Notes under the pieces: generated by a model
Told to the model about the DNA's origin: nothing
Seen by the model: only the letters and a program-made list of their open reading frames with translations
Databases searched by the model: none
Position numbers and translations under genes: made by a program
DNA from: Diplonema japonicum
Taxonomy: Eukaryota > Euglenozoa > Diplonemea > Diplonemida > Diplonemidae
Assembly (NCBI GenBank): GCA_964019335.1
Contig: OZ025728.1
Span: forward strand, 186,001-250,000
DNA length: 64,000 bases
Reading direction: 5' to 3'
Shown here: one piece after another, positions 29,585-39,716 of the stretch
How positions within the stretch are numbered: the stretch's first letter is position 1
Layout: the number at the start of each line of letters is the position of its first letter

Positions 29585-29945
29585 GGTTCAGACGCGTCGG
29601 CGGACGCAGTTTAACGTCATACCCGGGACCGAAAACATGTGGGAAAGGAAAAAGAAGAAAGGAGAATAAAAAGTTTAAAAGTGGAAAGAAAATAGAAAGG
29701 GTGGAAACTAAATAATAGGGTGCGAGGTCTGTGAAACCTTGCATAGCCTATCGCTCTCGTAGCACGCCGGGCCGGCACTCCTACATTGTGTAGGGTTGTT
29801 TCCGATTGTTCCTAGTTGTAGGAATGCAGGACAGTCGACCACTGCGATTCGTTGTAATAGAGGGTCCCGGCCCCTACAAAGTCAGCGAGCAGGGCTGCCA
29901 CGGTCGAGTAGGACTTGTCCCCGAACCCTTGGGTTTGCAGCAGAA
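29585..29945 (-). mobile_element. Penelope-like B2 fragment
   Basis: This is a near copy of 30314-30676: 3' UTR from the gcgtcggcggacgc hairpin inwards and the last codons ending QWSTVLHSYN. It lacks the final 3' terminus and stops inside the C-terminal domain at 29945, beyond which 100 bases are unassigned. It belongs to a B subfamily (B2) differing by a few percent from 12960-15770. Confidence 0.7.
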
Positions 29946-30047
29946 ACTCACCAAAATTGCCGGAGCAGCTCAATGATATTATTCTTAAAGGTTTCTTTGG
30001 GGTTGTTGGGTTTTTTGTGTTTCTCGGTTGCGGTTTGGGTTTTTTCG

Positions 30048-31250
30048 GTAACTGAAATGATTTTAAGTTAGAATAGAGAAGCGAAAAAATGAGATAAAAA
30101 GGGGTGAAAAAGAATAAATACTGCATACGAAAACAGAGAGTCGGATAAAAAAAGGATAAAGGTGACTGACATCCTCAAAAGGAGCCTCCCACGTACCAGG
30201 AATTAAGCAGAGGTTGCTTCCATGGCCCGTATCAGTCTATCGCCGGAAAGAATAATGAAAATAACGGAACGAAGTGAAAAAGGAAAAGAGAAAAGACGGC
30301 CTGGTCGCCAGGAAGTGCTGGTTCAGACGCGTCGGCGGACGCAGTTTAACGTCATACCCGGGACCGAAAACATGTGGGAAAAGGAAAAAGCAGAAAGGGT
30401 AATAACAAGCTTAAAATTGGAAAGAAAATGGAAAGGGTGGAAACTAAATAATAGGGTGCGAGGTCTGTGAAACCTTGCATAGCCTATCGCCCTCGTAGCA
30501 CGCCGGGCCGGCACTCCTACAGGGTTATTTCCGATTGTTCCTAGTTGTAGGAATGCAGGACAGTCGACCACTGCGATTCGTTGTAATAGAGGGTCCCGGC
30601 CCCTACAAAGTCAGCGAGCAGGGCTGCCACGGTCGAGTAGGACTTGTCCCCGAACCCTTGGGTTTGCAGCAGAAAGCCCTGTTCCTGCGGGATGCGTAGA
30701 GCCACGTCGAGCCGTGACAGATCAGCAGGCACGGGATCACAACCCGTATGTCGAGGGGGACCGGGGGCCTCACCCAAGAAGTGAGTGCACGCCCTGGACA
30801 TGCGATTGGGGTCAAAAATGGCCTCGCCCTTGGAAAGAAAGCCCAGATGCCGAAGCTCATCCAGGTCCTCAGGGCCGTCGACGCCTGCATCCTTGGTGAG
30901 CCTCCGAAGGGCGACAAGCCCAGTGATCCTGGTGTTCGGCCGCGTCGCAGCGAGATCTCGCTTGGCCGCGGGGAGTGCGGGACCGTCCTCGGGCTCCGGG
31001 CGTTTGTTCCTCTGTGCGTTGTAGGTGATCAGGAGAGGGGTCTTCCCCGAAGGTTTAGCTTTATCGCCTCCTGGGGTCTCGGAGCCAAAGACGGGTGCTT
31101 CCATCCACCTTGGGCGAAGAACTCCGACCACCACTGTTGCTGCACCGGGGTGTTCAGTCCCGAGTGCCACTCGTGAGACAGCCGGAGACGCTCGGACTCA
31201 GGCAGTGCGTTGTGCGCAGTCACAAGTAGTTGCTCTTGGTTGGCGACAGG
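30048..31250 (-). mobile_element. Penelope-like B2 copy, 5'-truncated
   Basis: The plus strand begins with the B2 terminus (ctgaaatgattttaagttag). The 3' UTR with a structured motif (about 30160-30240), the hairpin module and the C-terminal coding region follow. Homology ends near 31250, where a non-LTR RT fragment on the same strand begins. Confidence 0.8.
30541..31170 (-). pseudogene. C-terminal domain of B2 PLE polyprotein
   Basis: The frame covers the last 200 residues: LRHLGFLSKGEAIFD, SRACTHFLGEAP and the QWSTVLHSYN end. The segment after FLGEAP is out of register (PGPPRHTGCDPVP against the intact TPMVTVPLDTR), so a pair of compensating indels scrambles about 25 residues. An upstream portion continues in another frame (HEWHSGLNTPVQQQWW, 31029-31260), indicating a further frameshift. 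Confidence 0.75.
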
Positions 31251-32639
31251 TAGTCGTTCGTCACGACCCCGGCCGTCACGATCTTCAGCAGGCTTCTCTG
31301 CACAGCGTACGAGCCAGTCTTCCTGCGGAGCGAGTTCGTCGCCACAAAATCCACGCCCCCTTCGATGCCGGCATATTCTGGCCTCAGTTTTACCACCTCC
31401 GCAAACGCCTTCTTCAGCAGGACGCGCACATAGTGTTCCCACTCGCGTGGCTCCATAGCCAAGGGGTCAACCACGTCTCCGTTCTCGGTCCTCAGAGCCC
31501 GGAGGTCGTGTTCCCACATCAGTCCCACTGACTTCAGGTCGGCGACCAGAAGGCCGACCGGACCCCGTTCGTCAGCATAGTTCCTGCAACGGAAGGTGAC
31601 ACGCCTCTCTTGTCGTAGAGGGCTTTCACCTCGTTCAGCCTCGTCACCAGACCAGCATCTCTCCTGCTCTGCACCGCAGCGAACTGCACCCTTCGGTACC
31701 GCTCCGCTACGTTCATGTAGTTGCGGTGAGAGTACCCTGCAACCACCAACACCGCCCTTGTTGCACCTCCTCGATCTCCCCGTGTCGTGCCACACAGGCT
31801 CAACACCGACTCGTCCACGTACGCGACCCTGGCGGCCGCACTGCATCTGTTGAAGGGTGCGCTGTACAGGACGGAGCTCGTGCAGATCGATCCATGGAGC
31901 ATCGTCTTTACGTCGAACGGTAGCGGGATTCGCGACCCTCCTTGTCGCCGCCCGTACTCGCTCATCGACTTGTCTCGCGCTATTCGTGGTCACCAGCGTG
32001 CACCCCAAACACGCGACCCTCTCTGTCGCAGGGAAGTGGCCTCCAGTCCTGCTGTTCCGCACCTTCTTCTTTCTTGGCCGTGCTGAAGGCGAATGTCTTC
32101 CCCTCGTTCAGTGCCATGCCAGTGAGCACGCAGAACTCGTTGGTAAGGTCGGCTGCCGCCTGTACCTTCGCATGTCCCTCCAGAGAAACCAGGTAGCCGT
32201 CATCCGCATACGAAGGTGTGAGCACGCCTGGATGCTCCCCCTCAATCGCTCGCGCCCACACACTGATCAGCGCGTTGATGAGCACCACGGAGAGGGGGCA
32301 TCCCTGTAGCACACCATTCGTGGTCTCAAAGGCACGGCCCACACCCAGGGCGTACTTGAACCTCCGCCGGAGCCCGCCGTAGACAGCTCTCAAAGGCCGC
32401 AGCACTCGTTCCGACATTCCCATCGTCTCCAGGAGCTTCAGTGTGACTCCCTCGGCACCCTGTCAAAGCACTTGGCGTAGTCCAGGGCCAGGCCGTGAAG
32501 CGGCTTCCCTGTGAGGAGGGATTCCTCGATCTGCAGCGAGATCTGCATCACCGTGTTGTACCTTGACTTTCCCTTCCGGAAGCCACTCTGCGTGGGGTGA
32601 ATCCACTCCTCCTGCCACCGTAGCACCTTCCGCATGCGC
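31250..32639 (-). pseudogene. non-LTR reverse transcriptase core, frameshifted
   Basis: Minus-strand pieces read in order: HPTQSGFRKGKSRYNTVM and GLALDYAKCFDRVP (32438-32641, RT motif with catalytic Asp); TTNGVLQGCPLSVVLINA and PSYADDGYLVSLEG (31980-32423, catalytic YADD); then ACLGCTLVTTN and a long C-terminal part (31220-32062). Frames change at about 32430 and 32060 and again inside the last part. The 5' continuation of the same gene is at 51647-52240, on the far side of the 19-kb PLE block. In frame, TVRMRKVLRW follows directly on LARMVRTGHGP once the block is ignored. Confidence 0.75.
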
Positions 32640-32745
32640 ACCGTCGGCCCATGTCTTTTGGTAAACGTTCTTCTTCTTTCAATCGATTGTTATATGTACT
32701 TATAAAATGTAAAATATAGCGCGCATTCGACGACACTGATCAAGC

Positions 32746-32822
32746 GACTGGCACCTTCCGAAGAAGGGCCTCCCAATTCCGCCGGGTTGAGCAGAGGATG
32801 CCCCGGGGCGGCCGTTCCAGTC
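32746..32822 (-). ncRNA. A-family PLE 3'-UTR structured motif
   Basis: The fold is the same as at 1622-1698, with the outer GACTGG/CCAGTC pairing and the C(UUCG)G hairpin intact. A second conserved hairpin lies upstream in the transcript (32906-32919): CTTAC-GCAA-GTAAG here, CCTAC-GCAAT-GTAGG in family B (39305-39319). Confidence 0.5.
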
Positions 32823-32906
32823 TGATCATGTCGCACTATAATATATGTTCTCATCTCCAAGGAGAAATGAGGTTTTTTGCCCTCGTAGCTCGCCGGGCCA
32901 GCACTC

Positions 32907-33104
32907 TTACTTGCGTAAGGTCTTCGTGGTTCTTAGGGGGTGGCGCTGTCCCACATTATGCCACTGCAGCGTGGTGAAGAAAAGCCAGTCAGTGGCCACG
33001 AAGTAGTGATCCTTCAAGGCTCTCATATCTCTGTGCCGCGTGAACTGCTGCCGTCTCTCGACGTCCCCCTTCGCCTTCCAGCCTTCCGAGTCATACCTCG
33101 ACCC
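32907..33104 (-). pseudogene. last codons of the A-family polyprotein
   Basis: The minus strand reads SRYDSEGWKAKGDVERRQQF ... YFVATDWLFFTTLQWHNV, aligning with the B-family end QGFKDKSYPTVAALL ... YYSESQWSTVLNSYN. It is cut off from the rest of its domain, which lies inverted at 33105-33695. Confidence 0.7.
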
Positions 33105-33695
33105 CGCCATCGGAAACGGCGGAACCTGCGCCACGGACGGAGGAGCTGGAACTGGCATGCCTCACTACCCACGACGGCGACGAAGCCCTGGCCCCACACT
33201 CAGCCCCAGCCCCGGCCCCGCCCCTCGCAAGCCACCACAAGAAGAAGCGAAAGGGAGGCGCATGCCCGGACGTGTACCTTGGCCACGACACCAAGCTGGT
33301 AAGGACCAGCACAGATCGTGCACCAGAGCCACCTCTGCTCGTCAAATGGCGGTCCAAGAGCGCGAAGCGCGGGCAGTTGTGCGACGGACAAGCGGAGCCC
33401 GCAAAGAAGAAAGACCGCTTGGACCTCCTCAGGGCGAACCGACGGTCGGGCAAGGCCGCCGTTCACGCCCTGGCTGAAGAACATCGAGCGGGTCTGGAAG
33501 ATAAGCTCTCCCACACGAAACTGGCGACGGCCGGGATCGTCGAAGCGGAAGGGGAGTGGACGCCAGAAGCCATGATACGGGTCTGCAAACACGTGCTTGG
33601 CGAAGAGCCTAAAACCGCGAAGGAACTCGGGATTCACATGAAGTTTGTCCGGTTCGCCCTCATCCTGGACTTTGACAAGACGTGGATCATGGCCA
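33104..33695 (+). pseudogene. inverted C-terminal domain of the A-family polyprotein
   Basis: The plus-strand frame reads ELACLTTHDGDEALAPH, KKRKGGACPDV, then LATAGIVEAEGEWTPEAMIR, CKHVLGEEP and FALILDFDKTWIMARS, homologous to the B domain (SRACTHFLGETP, CYDSTWLYAS). The rest of the element lies on the minus strand, so about 590 bp has flipped. Breakpoints share ggtcg/cgacc microhomology at about 33100 and 33695. Confidence 0.75.
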
Positions 33696-35528
33696 GGTCG
33701 GGGCAGAGACTTTGTCGCCGTCGTCGCCAGTCAGGTCTATGACCACCCTTTCATTTCCTTGTGCCTCCTGTGGTGTAGGCTCTGTTTTTATCGATGTCGG
33801 GGTCGAGATTGGGGCAGAGGCCACGTCGTCGTCGCCGGTCAGGTCTATGACCACTTTCAAATTTCTCTGTGCCTCATCGGTCCCCCGTGGGGCAGGTCTC
33901 GCTGATTGAGGATGGGGGTCGTCGTCTGTTTGCGTCGACTCTGTGGGTGGTGGCACCAGCATGTACATGTCCCCCTGTGGGGGAGGAGGAGGTTCCGTCG
34001 CAGCAGTCAAATCCGCGGGTGGCTCCAGCATGTACATGTCTCTGCTGTGCTGTGTCAGCTCCGGCATGTACAGGTCGTCTGTAGCCGACAGACAGGCCAG
34101 GGGTGAGAATCGTTCTGGGGTGCGAGGGAAACACGCGGTCGTTGCGCTGTGTGCGCGTCCCGGTTGTGATCCGGGGCTTGACGTGCGACCTCTCGTGATG
34201 CCCCCACGACCTCGTTGGTGCCCCGGTACATCGGTCCACAGCAGACTCTGATGGACAGTCGTCGTTGTCCGCGTAAAAGAAGAAGAAGCAGAAAAAGAAG
34301 GAGGAGAAGTAGAAGTGCCCCGTCCTGACGCAGTCCTGCTACTGCTTTGCATCTGTCGTTGCGACATCGTCGTCAGAGCTAACGGCACCCAGGGCTCCGC
34401 TGTCGTCAAGAGGGGTGGTGGGGCGACCGCCTCCGTTGAGGGCTCGGGTTGCACCCATGTCGTCCATCCATGCTGCCCCAGAGGTTCAGACAGGTCCATC
34501 TGCACGGGGACTGGGTCTGTAACGGGGAGGGCATCAACTTCGGGTAACGGGTCCGAGGCGAGGACCGGGTCAGACGCGGGGACCGGGTCTCTGGTGGAGG
34601 CTGCGCCTGATGTAGGAACCGGGTCTGCGGAGGGAATCGGACTAGAAGCGTGGACCGGGCCTGTGGTGGGGACTGCGTCCGTGACAGAGATCGGGCCAGG
34701 CGAACTGACTAGGTCCGTGGCGTAGACTGGGCCAGTTGTGGGCACTGGGTCGTCAGGGACTATCGAGACCGGGCCAGATGCGGGGACCGGATCCGTGACG
34801 GGGACCGGGTCAGCGATCGGGCTATTTGCGGGGACCGGGTCAGCGACTGGGCTGGCTGCGGGGACCGGGTCTGTGATGGGGGCCGTGTCTCCAACCGGGT
34901 TGGTTGTGGGGGCCGGGTCCGTGACAGGGACCGGGTTAGCTGCGGGGACCGGGTCTGTGACGGGGACCGGGTCAGCGACTGGGCTGGTTGCGGGGACTGG
35001 ATCTGTGGCAGGGGCCGTGTCTGCGACCGGGTCTGTGGTGAGGACCGGGTCAGCGACTGGGTTACTTGCAGGGACCGGGTCAACGACTAAGCTGGTTTCG
35101 GGGATCGCGTCTGTGATGTAGGTCGTGTCTGCGACCGGGCCAGATGCGGGGACCGGGTCCGTGACGGGGACCGGGTCAGCGACTGGGCTGGTTGTGGGGA
35201 CCGGGTCTGCGACGGGGGCCGTGTCTGTGACTGGGTTAGCTCGGGTCGGGTCCGTGACGAGGGCCGGGTCCGTGATCGGGCTAGCTGCGGTAACTGGGTC
35301 TGTGATGAGGACCGGGTCAGCGATTGGGCTAGTCGCGGGGACCGGGTTCGTGACGGGGGCCGTGTTCGCGACCGGTTTAGTCGCGGGGACCGAGTCCGCG
35401 ACCGGATTAGCCGTTGGGGCCGGGTCCATGACGGAAACCGGGCCAGATGTATGGACCGGGTCTGCAACGGGGGTCGGGTCAATGCTGTGGAACGGATTAG
35501 CGTCTTTTTTTTTTTTTTTAAATTCCAC
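33687..35528 (-). pseudogene. A-family linker: DPVP repeats and two IDLT motifs
   Basis: Open for 613 codons. The first 300 or so residues are tandem DPVPATSPVADPVPVTDP-type units (a GC-rich coding minisatellite, 34500-35480). Ser/Thr-rich sequence with repeated DMYMLEPP/DLYMPELT segments follows, then two SUMO-interaction-like motifs VVIDLTGDDD (33840) and VVIDLTGDDG (33745). The start is artificial (it reads through the inserted poly-A), because upstream codons are beyond the non-LTR insertion at 35508-36640. The end is set by the inversion at 33695. Confidence 0.7.
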
Positions 35529-36640
35529 TTCCTTTTCGACTTGCTAAGGCCGCACCCACTAGGTGGGTTGGAAGTGTCACGAGACGCTCACCCGGTTGCC
35601 CGGGTACTCATGACCGTACTGGTGTTCTCATTCCACAAGCTTTGCTGGCTGTTTGGCACTTTACACTTTTTTTTTTTTTTTTTTTTTTTTGGCTACTGCG
35701 GGTGCCGGACCTCAGTATCCTTTTTTTTTTTTTTTTTTTATCACGTTATAGGGGTGGGGGTAAACTTGTTCAGGGGGGCTTTTTTATTTTCACTGCTACG
35801 TCTGTCTCGTCGGCTGCTGTAGTGGGGGGGTTGGTGGTGTTCTCTGTTTCTGCGAGAAACAGGATTGGGGGTCTGGGATGGGATCTCGGGATTCTGAATG
35901 AATCAGAAGTGCCTCAGCCGCCTTCTGATTGGCATGCTACTTCGGCAGGTTAGTTGGTTGTTGTGGAGTTGTTGCGGAGGGGGGTAGGTCCCCGGTATCT
36001 TCGAGATATTGGATTGCTTTTCGTGGGTTCTCCGCAAGGATGTGTCGAAGTGTTTGTCCCTGCTTGCTTTGGATGACGGACAGTCTAGGAAGAGATGTTG
36101 GAGGGTTCGCTTCGTGTTGGGGCCACACTTTACGCAAATTCGCTGCTCGGCGTATCCTACCTTCAGCAGGTCATGGTGCCCAGTCTTCAGCTGGTTGATC
36201 AGCACCTCTTCCTTCCTGTTCAGCCCTTCCATCTTTTGGGTGCTTCCGTTCTACCTGCCCACTTATTGTATGTCTTTTCCTTATTTAGCCTTGCTAATAT
36301 TTCCTGCTTTCCGGTTTTTCTTATGTAGTTCTTCGCTGCACCCATGCTGATCTTCTGTGTTGCTTCCTTGTCTCTGCCGTTGCTGGCGAGTTGGTCTGCC
36401 TTCTCGTTTCCTTCTATTCCGCAGTGGCCTGGGATAAAGCAGCATGTGAGGTGGTTTCCTCTCGTTGTCAGTGCGTGTATGTTGTGCCATGCCTCGACCA
36501 CCATGTCTTCTTGTTGCTTTGCGGGACCTTGCTTAAGCTTTTGCAGGCACGCCATAGAGTCTGTCAGCAGGTTGATCTGCGCCCCTTGCGTGTCCTCCTT
36601 CACGAGCCTCGCTAGCGCCGTGTTGATGGCGTTCATCTCT
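35508..36640 (-). mobile_element. non-LTR retrotransposon copy 4, inserted in A element
   Basis: A poly-A tail (plus-strand poly-T from 35508), the 3' UTR and the frameshifted RNase H region (35903-36640) are present. It interrupts the A-family DPVP linker: codons ...DDPVPSPGPDSDRV lie on one side (36640) and ANPFHSIDPTPVADP on the other (35500). It is 5'-truncated inside RNase H. A 30-base deletion (near 36045) distinguishes it from copy 2. It appears to be the source of the chimera at 16870-18548. Confidence 0.8.
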
Positions 36641-37946
36641 GCTTGAAAACTCTGTCTGAGTCCGGACCAGGTGAAGGGACCGGGTCATCATTGGGGGTGA
36701 GGCTAGCTGCAGGGGTCTGGCTCAAACAGGGGCCTGAAACCGGTGGCATTACCTCGTCCTGCGCTCCCTTGATGCAAGCGTGGACGTCGAACGCTTTTGG
36801 TCTGCCGCCGTTTTGCTCCCTTAAGGTCCTTGCTCTGGCCCAGCTTTCTTCGGTGATACCCAGGATGTTCTGTTCGTCATACATACGTAGGACCTGCCTC
36901 AGTCCATTGACACGGTGTTCTTCCTCGTCTGTGTCCATCACGGTGTACCACGACCTGCCGGTTTTGATGGCTGTAGTCCAGTGGCCCGTCCTGGAGCCTT
37001 TCGGCGGGCCGATTACCAGAACTGGGTACCGTCCGCTCTTGACCACGCTCTGCAGCGAGGCCTCTTCGCCAAGGATCTTTTGGCAGGCAAGGGACAGGGT
37101 ATCTTGGGAGAAGTCGCCTTTCTCGTTCGGCTGGTACTCCTTCGCATGCCCCTCGGTGTGCAGGGCGAGCTCCGAGGTACAGAGGTGGTGTTGGATTGTC
37201 TGCATCTCTGCGAACGGCATGCGTGCCAGCTCTGCGTAGTCTGCGATCCAGTTCACCACGGCCCAACCACACTCGAGGCCTACGCGTCCTTCGCCACTTT
37301 CCTGGTGTAGCGACGTGGGGTATTCCGATGTAGGTGTCTCCATTGGTGTCGTTTCCGTTGAGGGCGGCTGTTGTGGAGGTGGTTCCTTTTGCGAGCTCGT
37401 GTCAGCGGTGGAGGTGGACTCTTGTGTTGTCTGCGTCGGTTCGGAGGGGAGGGCTGTGCTCTTTCGGGGGTCCTTACGTCCCACATACGCGAGATCCGGG
37501 TAGCATTCGTCAAGTTCGCGGCCTGCTCTGTAGTTCTTCCCTGCTTCGGTAAAGAAACTTTGGAGCTCCCCTTTCTCCCAGCCGTAGTTCTTGTTGACGC
37601 GCTCACAAAGGAACTCGTGGAATGCTCGGTTCAGGAGTTTGTGCTCGTGACCTCGATCGCGCAAACTGAAGTATGTCTTTGCAATTTGCCTCTTGAAGTC
37701 CGGTGAGCTGTTGGTGAGGCAAAGCGCTTGCTGCATCATGCCCTTCAGGATACCTGGGCCTTGTGTTGAGGGAGCTGCTGTGTGCCCGTGTGTGAAACGC
37801 GTGGGCTTGAACTTCCAGTTCGCAGCCTTGTCATAGACTGACAAGCGTACCCAGTTGTTTTTCGGCGTTTCGTGCCGTTCGGTCCTGATCCGCATGCCGA
37901 TGAACGGAACGTCGTCGTCGTTGTCCGACGTCTTGGCGTAGGACAT
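36640..37946 (-). pseudogene. A-family RT C-terminus and Josephin-like protease domain
   Basis: The frame (437 codons, last few from the inserted non-LTR) starts after the deleted RT active site: FIGMRIRTERHE, FTHGHTAAPSTQGPG, GILKGMMQQALCL, which is the PLE thumb region. Residues of about 215-345 form a cysteine-protease-like domain: GEGRVGLECGWAVVNWIADY (Cys about 225), LVIGPPKGSRTGHWTTAIKT (His about 320), then WYTVMDTD (Asp 16 residues after the His). Order and spacing resemble Josephin deubiquitinases (Cys, His, Asn). The linker begins at NDDPVPSPG and is cut by the non-LTR copy. The domain is conserved in the diverged B family, so it was probably functional. Confidence 0.65.
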
Positions 37947-38740
37947 CCCGTACAGCTCTTCGGGTGGGGGGGTCCGGGGCCCATCGGTATGCCCCGCACC
38001 TGGCGCAGAGCACGGCCGCCTTGCTCGACGTACGCGTTGTTAACGACGAATTCGACTAGTTCCTCCACCATCGAGAGGGAGTACACTTTGTCGTCGTCTT
38101 CTGCATCCGCGAAGCTACTTCCGCTCTTGTTTATCACCAGCTCCTTCCCGGCGTGCTCGAAGGCTTCGCGGATTGCTCTGCCCAGGCCCTTTCGAAGGAG
38201 TCCCTGGTCCAGGTTGGAGTACATCGTTTTAAAGTCGTAGGTGGCGGGGACCTTCGACTTGAAAAACGTGTACCGCTGCTTGATCTCAGCCGCGACCTGC
38301 TCAGCTGATTCCACGATCCAGAAGCGGCGTACTCCGCTGAGGCCCGGATTCACCTCCTTGCTTCGGAACTCCAGGTCCTTCTCGTGCAGGGTGCGTTGTA
38401 CAGCTTTTAGGAGGCTCGAGAGCTCTTTGTGCGCTCCTGTCATCGCTGCAACCGGTCTTGCTGCGTTCGTTGGGGCGGCGGCCTTGAAGGCGTCGTCGCG
38501 CTCACCGTCGGAACCTGCAGCTAGCAGTCGCTCCATTATGGACTGCGTTGATTGTGCTTGTGGGTTGGTGCCTTCCTCCGTCGCAGGGGGGTCTCGGGAC
38601 GACACGCCAGAAATCCACCGGAAGCCTACTTGTTCTTTGTGTAACTTGATGGCCCCGTAAAGGTATGGCATCTTCGTCGACTTGATCTTGATACCGAACG
38701 ATTCAGTCTCTTCTGTGATGCTATGCCTTGTGCTCTCCAT
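37745..38740 (-). pseudogene. A-family RT domain with active-site deletion
   Basis: RT motifs are seen in order: KMPYLYGAIKLHKEQVGFR (PLE motif YG..K.HK), RFWIVESAEQVAAEIKQRYT, then TYDFKTMYSNLDQ with the motif-A Asp, then GGRALRQVRGIPMG. Directly after GIPMG (about 37985) the frame jumps. The B relative has GNASPDLANLFCYAVEAA and a catalytic YIDDFLLW over the next 55 residues, and here these are missing. Sequence resumes at PPPEELYGM in the ORF at 37946. RT activity must be lost. Confidence 0.8.
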
Positions 38741-38797
38741 GTCTTGTACCTCTGCAAAACACTCGCCGTCGAGCTGGGCGTGGAGCAGTTGTAGGTA

Positions 38798-39714
38798 GCT
38801 GAAATGGTTTTAAGTTAGGATGAAGAAGCGAAGAAATAGATAAAAAGGGGTGGGAAAGAATAAATACTGCATACGAAAACAGAGAGTCGAGTAAAAAAGG
38901 GAAAAGGTGACTGAAATGGTTTTAAGTTAGGATGAAGAAGCGAAGAAATAGATAAAAAGTGACTGACATCCTCAAGAGGAGCCTCCCACGTACCAGGAAT
39001 TAAGCAGAGGTTGCTTCCATGGCCCGTATCAGTCTATCGCCAGAAAGAATAATGAAAATAACATAACAAAGAGAAGGGGAGAAGAAACGGAAAAAGACGG
39101 CTTGGTCATCAGAGAATGTTGACCCAAATGCGTCGGCGGACGCAGTTTAACGTCATACCCGGGACGGAAACCATGTTGGGAAAGCAGAAGGGAAGTTAAA
39201 AGACAAGAAGTGGAAAAGGAAAAGGTGGAAACTAAAATCATAGGGTGCGAGGTCTGTGAGACCCTGCATAGCCTATCGCCCTCGTAGCACGCCGGGCCGG
39301 CACTCCTACATTGCGTAGGGTCGTCTCCAGTAGTTCCTAGTTGTAGGAGTTCAGCACAGTCGACCACTGTGACTCGCTGTAGTAGAGGGTCCCTGCCCCC
39401 ACGAAGTCAGCGAGTAGGGCTGCCACAGTCGGATACGACTTGTCCTTGAACCCTTGGGTCTGCAACCGAAAGCCCTGTCCCTGGCGGGAAGCGTAGAGCC
39501 ACGTCGAGTCATAACAGACCAGCAGACACGGGATCGCGACGCGTGTGTCGAGGGGGACCGTGACCATGGGGGTCTCACCCAGGAAGTGTGTGCAAGCCCT
39601 GGACAAGCAGGAGGTACATGATCTTCCTAGCAACTGCTTGATAGTGGCCGTTGTTGGAGATCTGTACCTCTCCGTCATCGTCGAGAGAGATGGTGGGCGG
39701 TATCCTACCCTTCT
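38798..39714 (-). mobile_element. B-family 3' fragment inserted in A, with 5' template switch and about 55-bp TSD
   Basis: 38798-39607 is the B 3' end (last about 85 codons plus the whole 3' UTR). 39608-39714 is instead a copy of A-element linker 40577-40683. The target tcttgtacctctgcaaaaca ... ttgtaggtag is present on both sides (38742-38797 and 39712-39769) with one 1-base indel. The insertion disrupts the A frame between QLLHAQLD and the RT core. The structured motif is at 38961-39034. Confidence 0.8.
38912..38958 (-). mobile_element. solo B tail (about 47 bp) inside a B 3' UTR
   Basis: Tgaaatggttttaagttagg ... gataaaaag interrupts gggaaaaggtgactgacatcc (uninterrupted at 13060-13080). It is flanked by gtgac(t) on both sides (5-8 bases). 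The 5' break (gataaaaag) is nearly the same as in the insertion at 16931. Confidence 0.8.
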
Positions 39715-39716
39715 TG

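Noticed and set aside
34315-35547. Plus-strand Gly/Thr-rich ORFs (GTGSVTGTGS)
   Set aside because: They are the reverse complement of the DPVP repeat; the minus-strand frame continues into conserved IDLT motifs.
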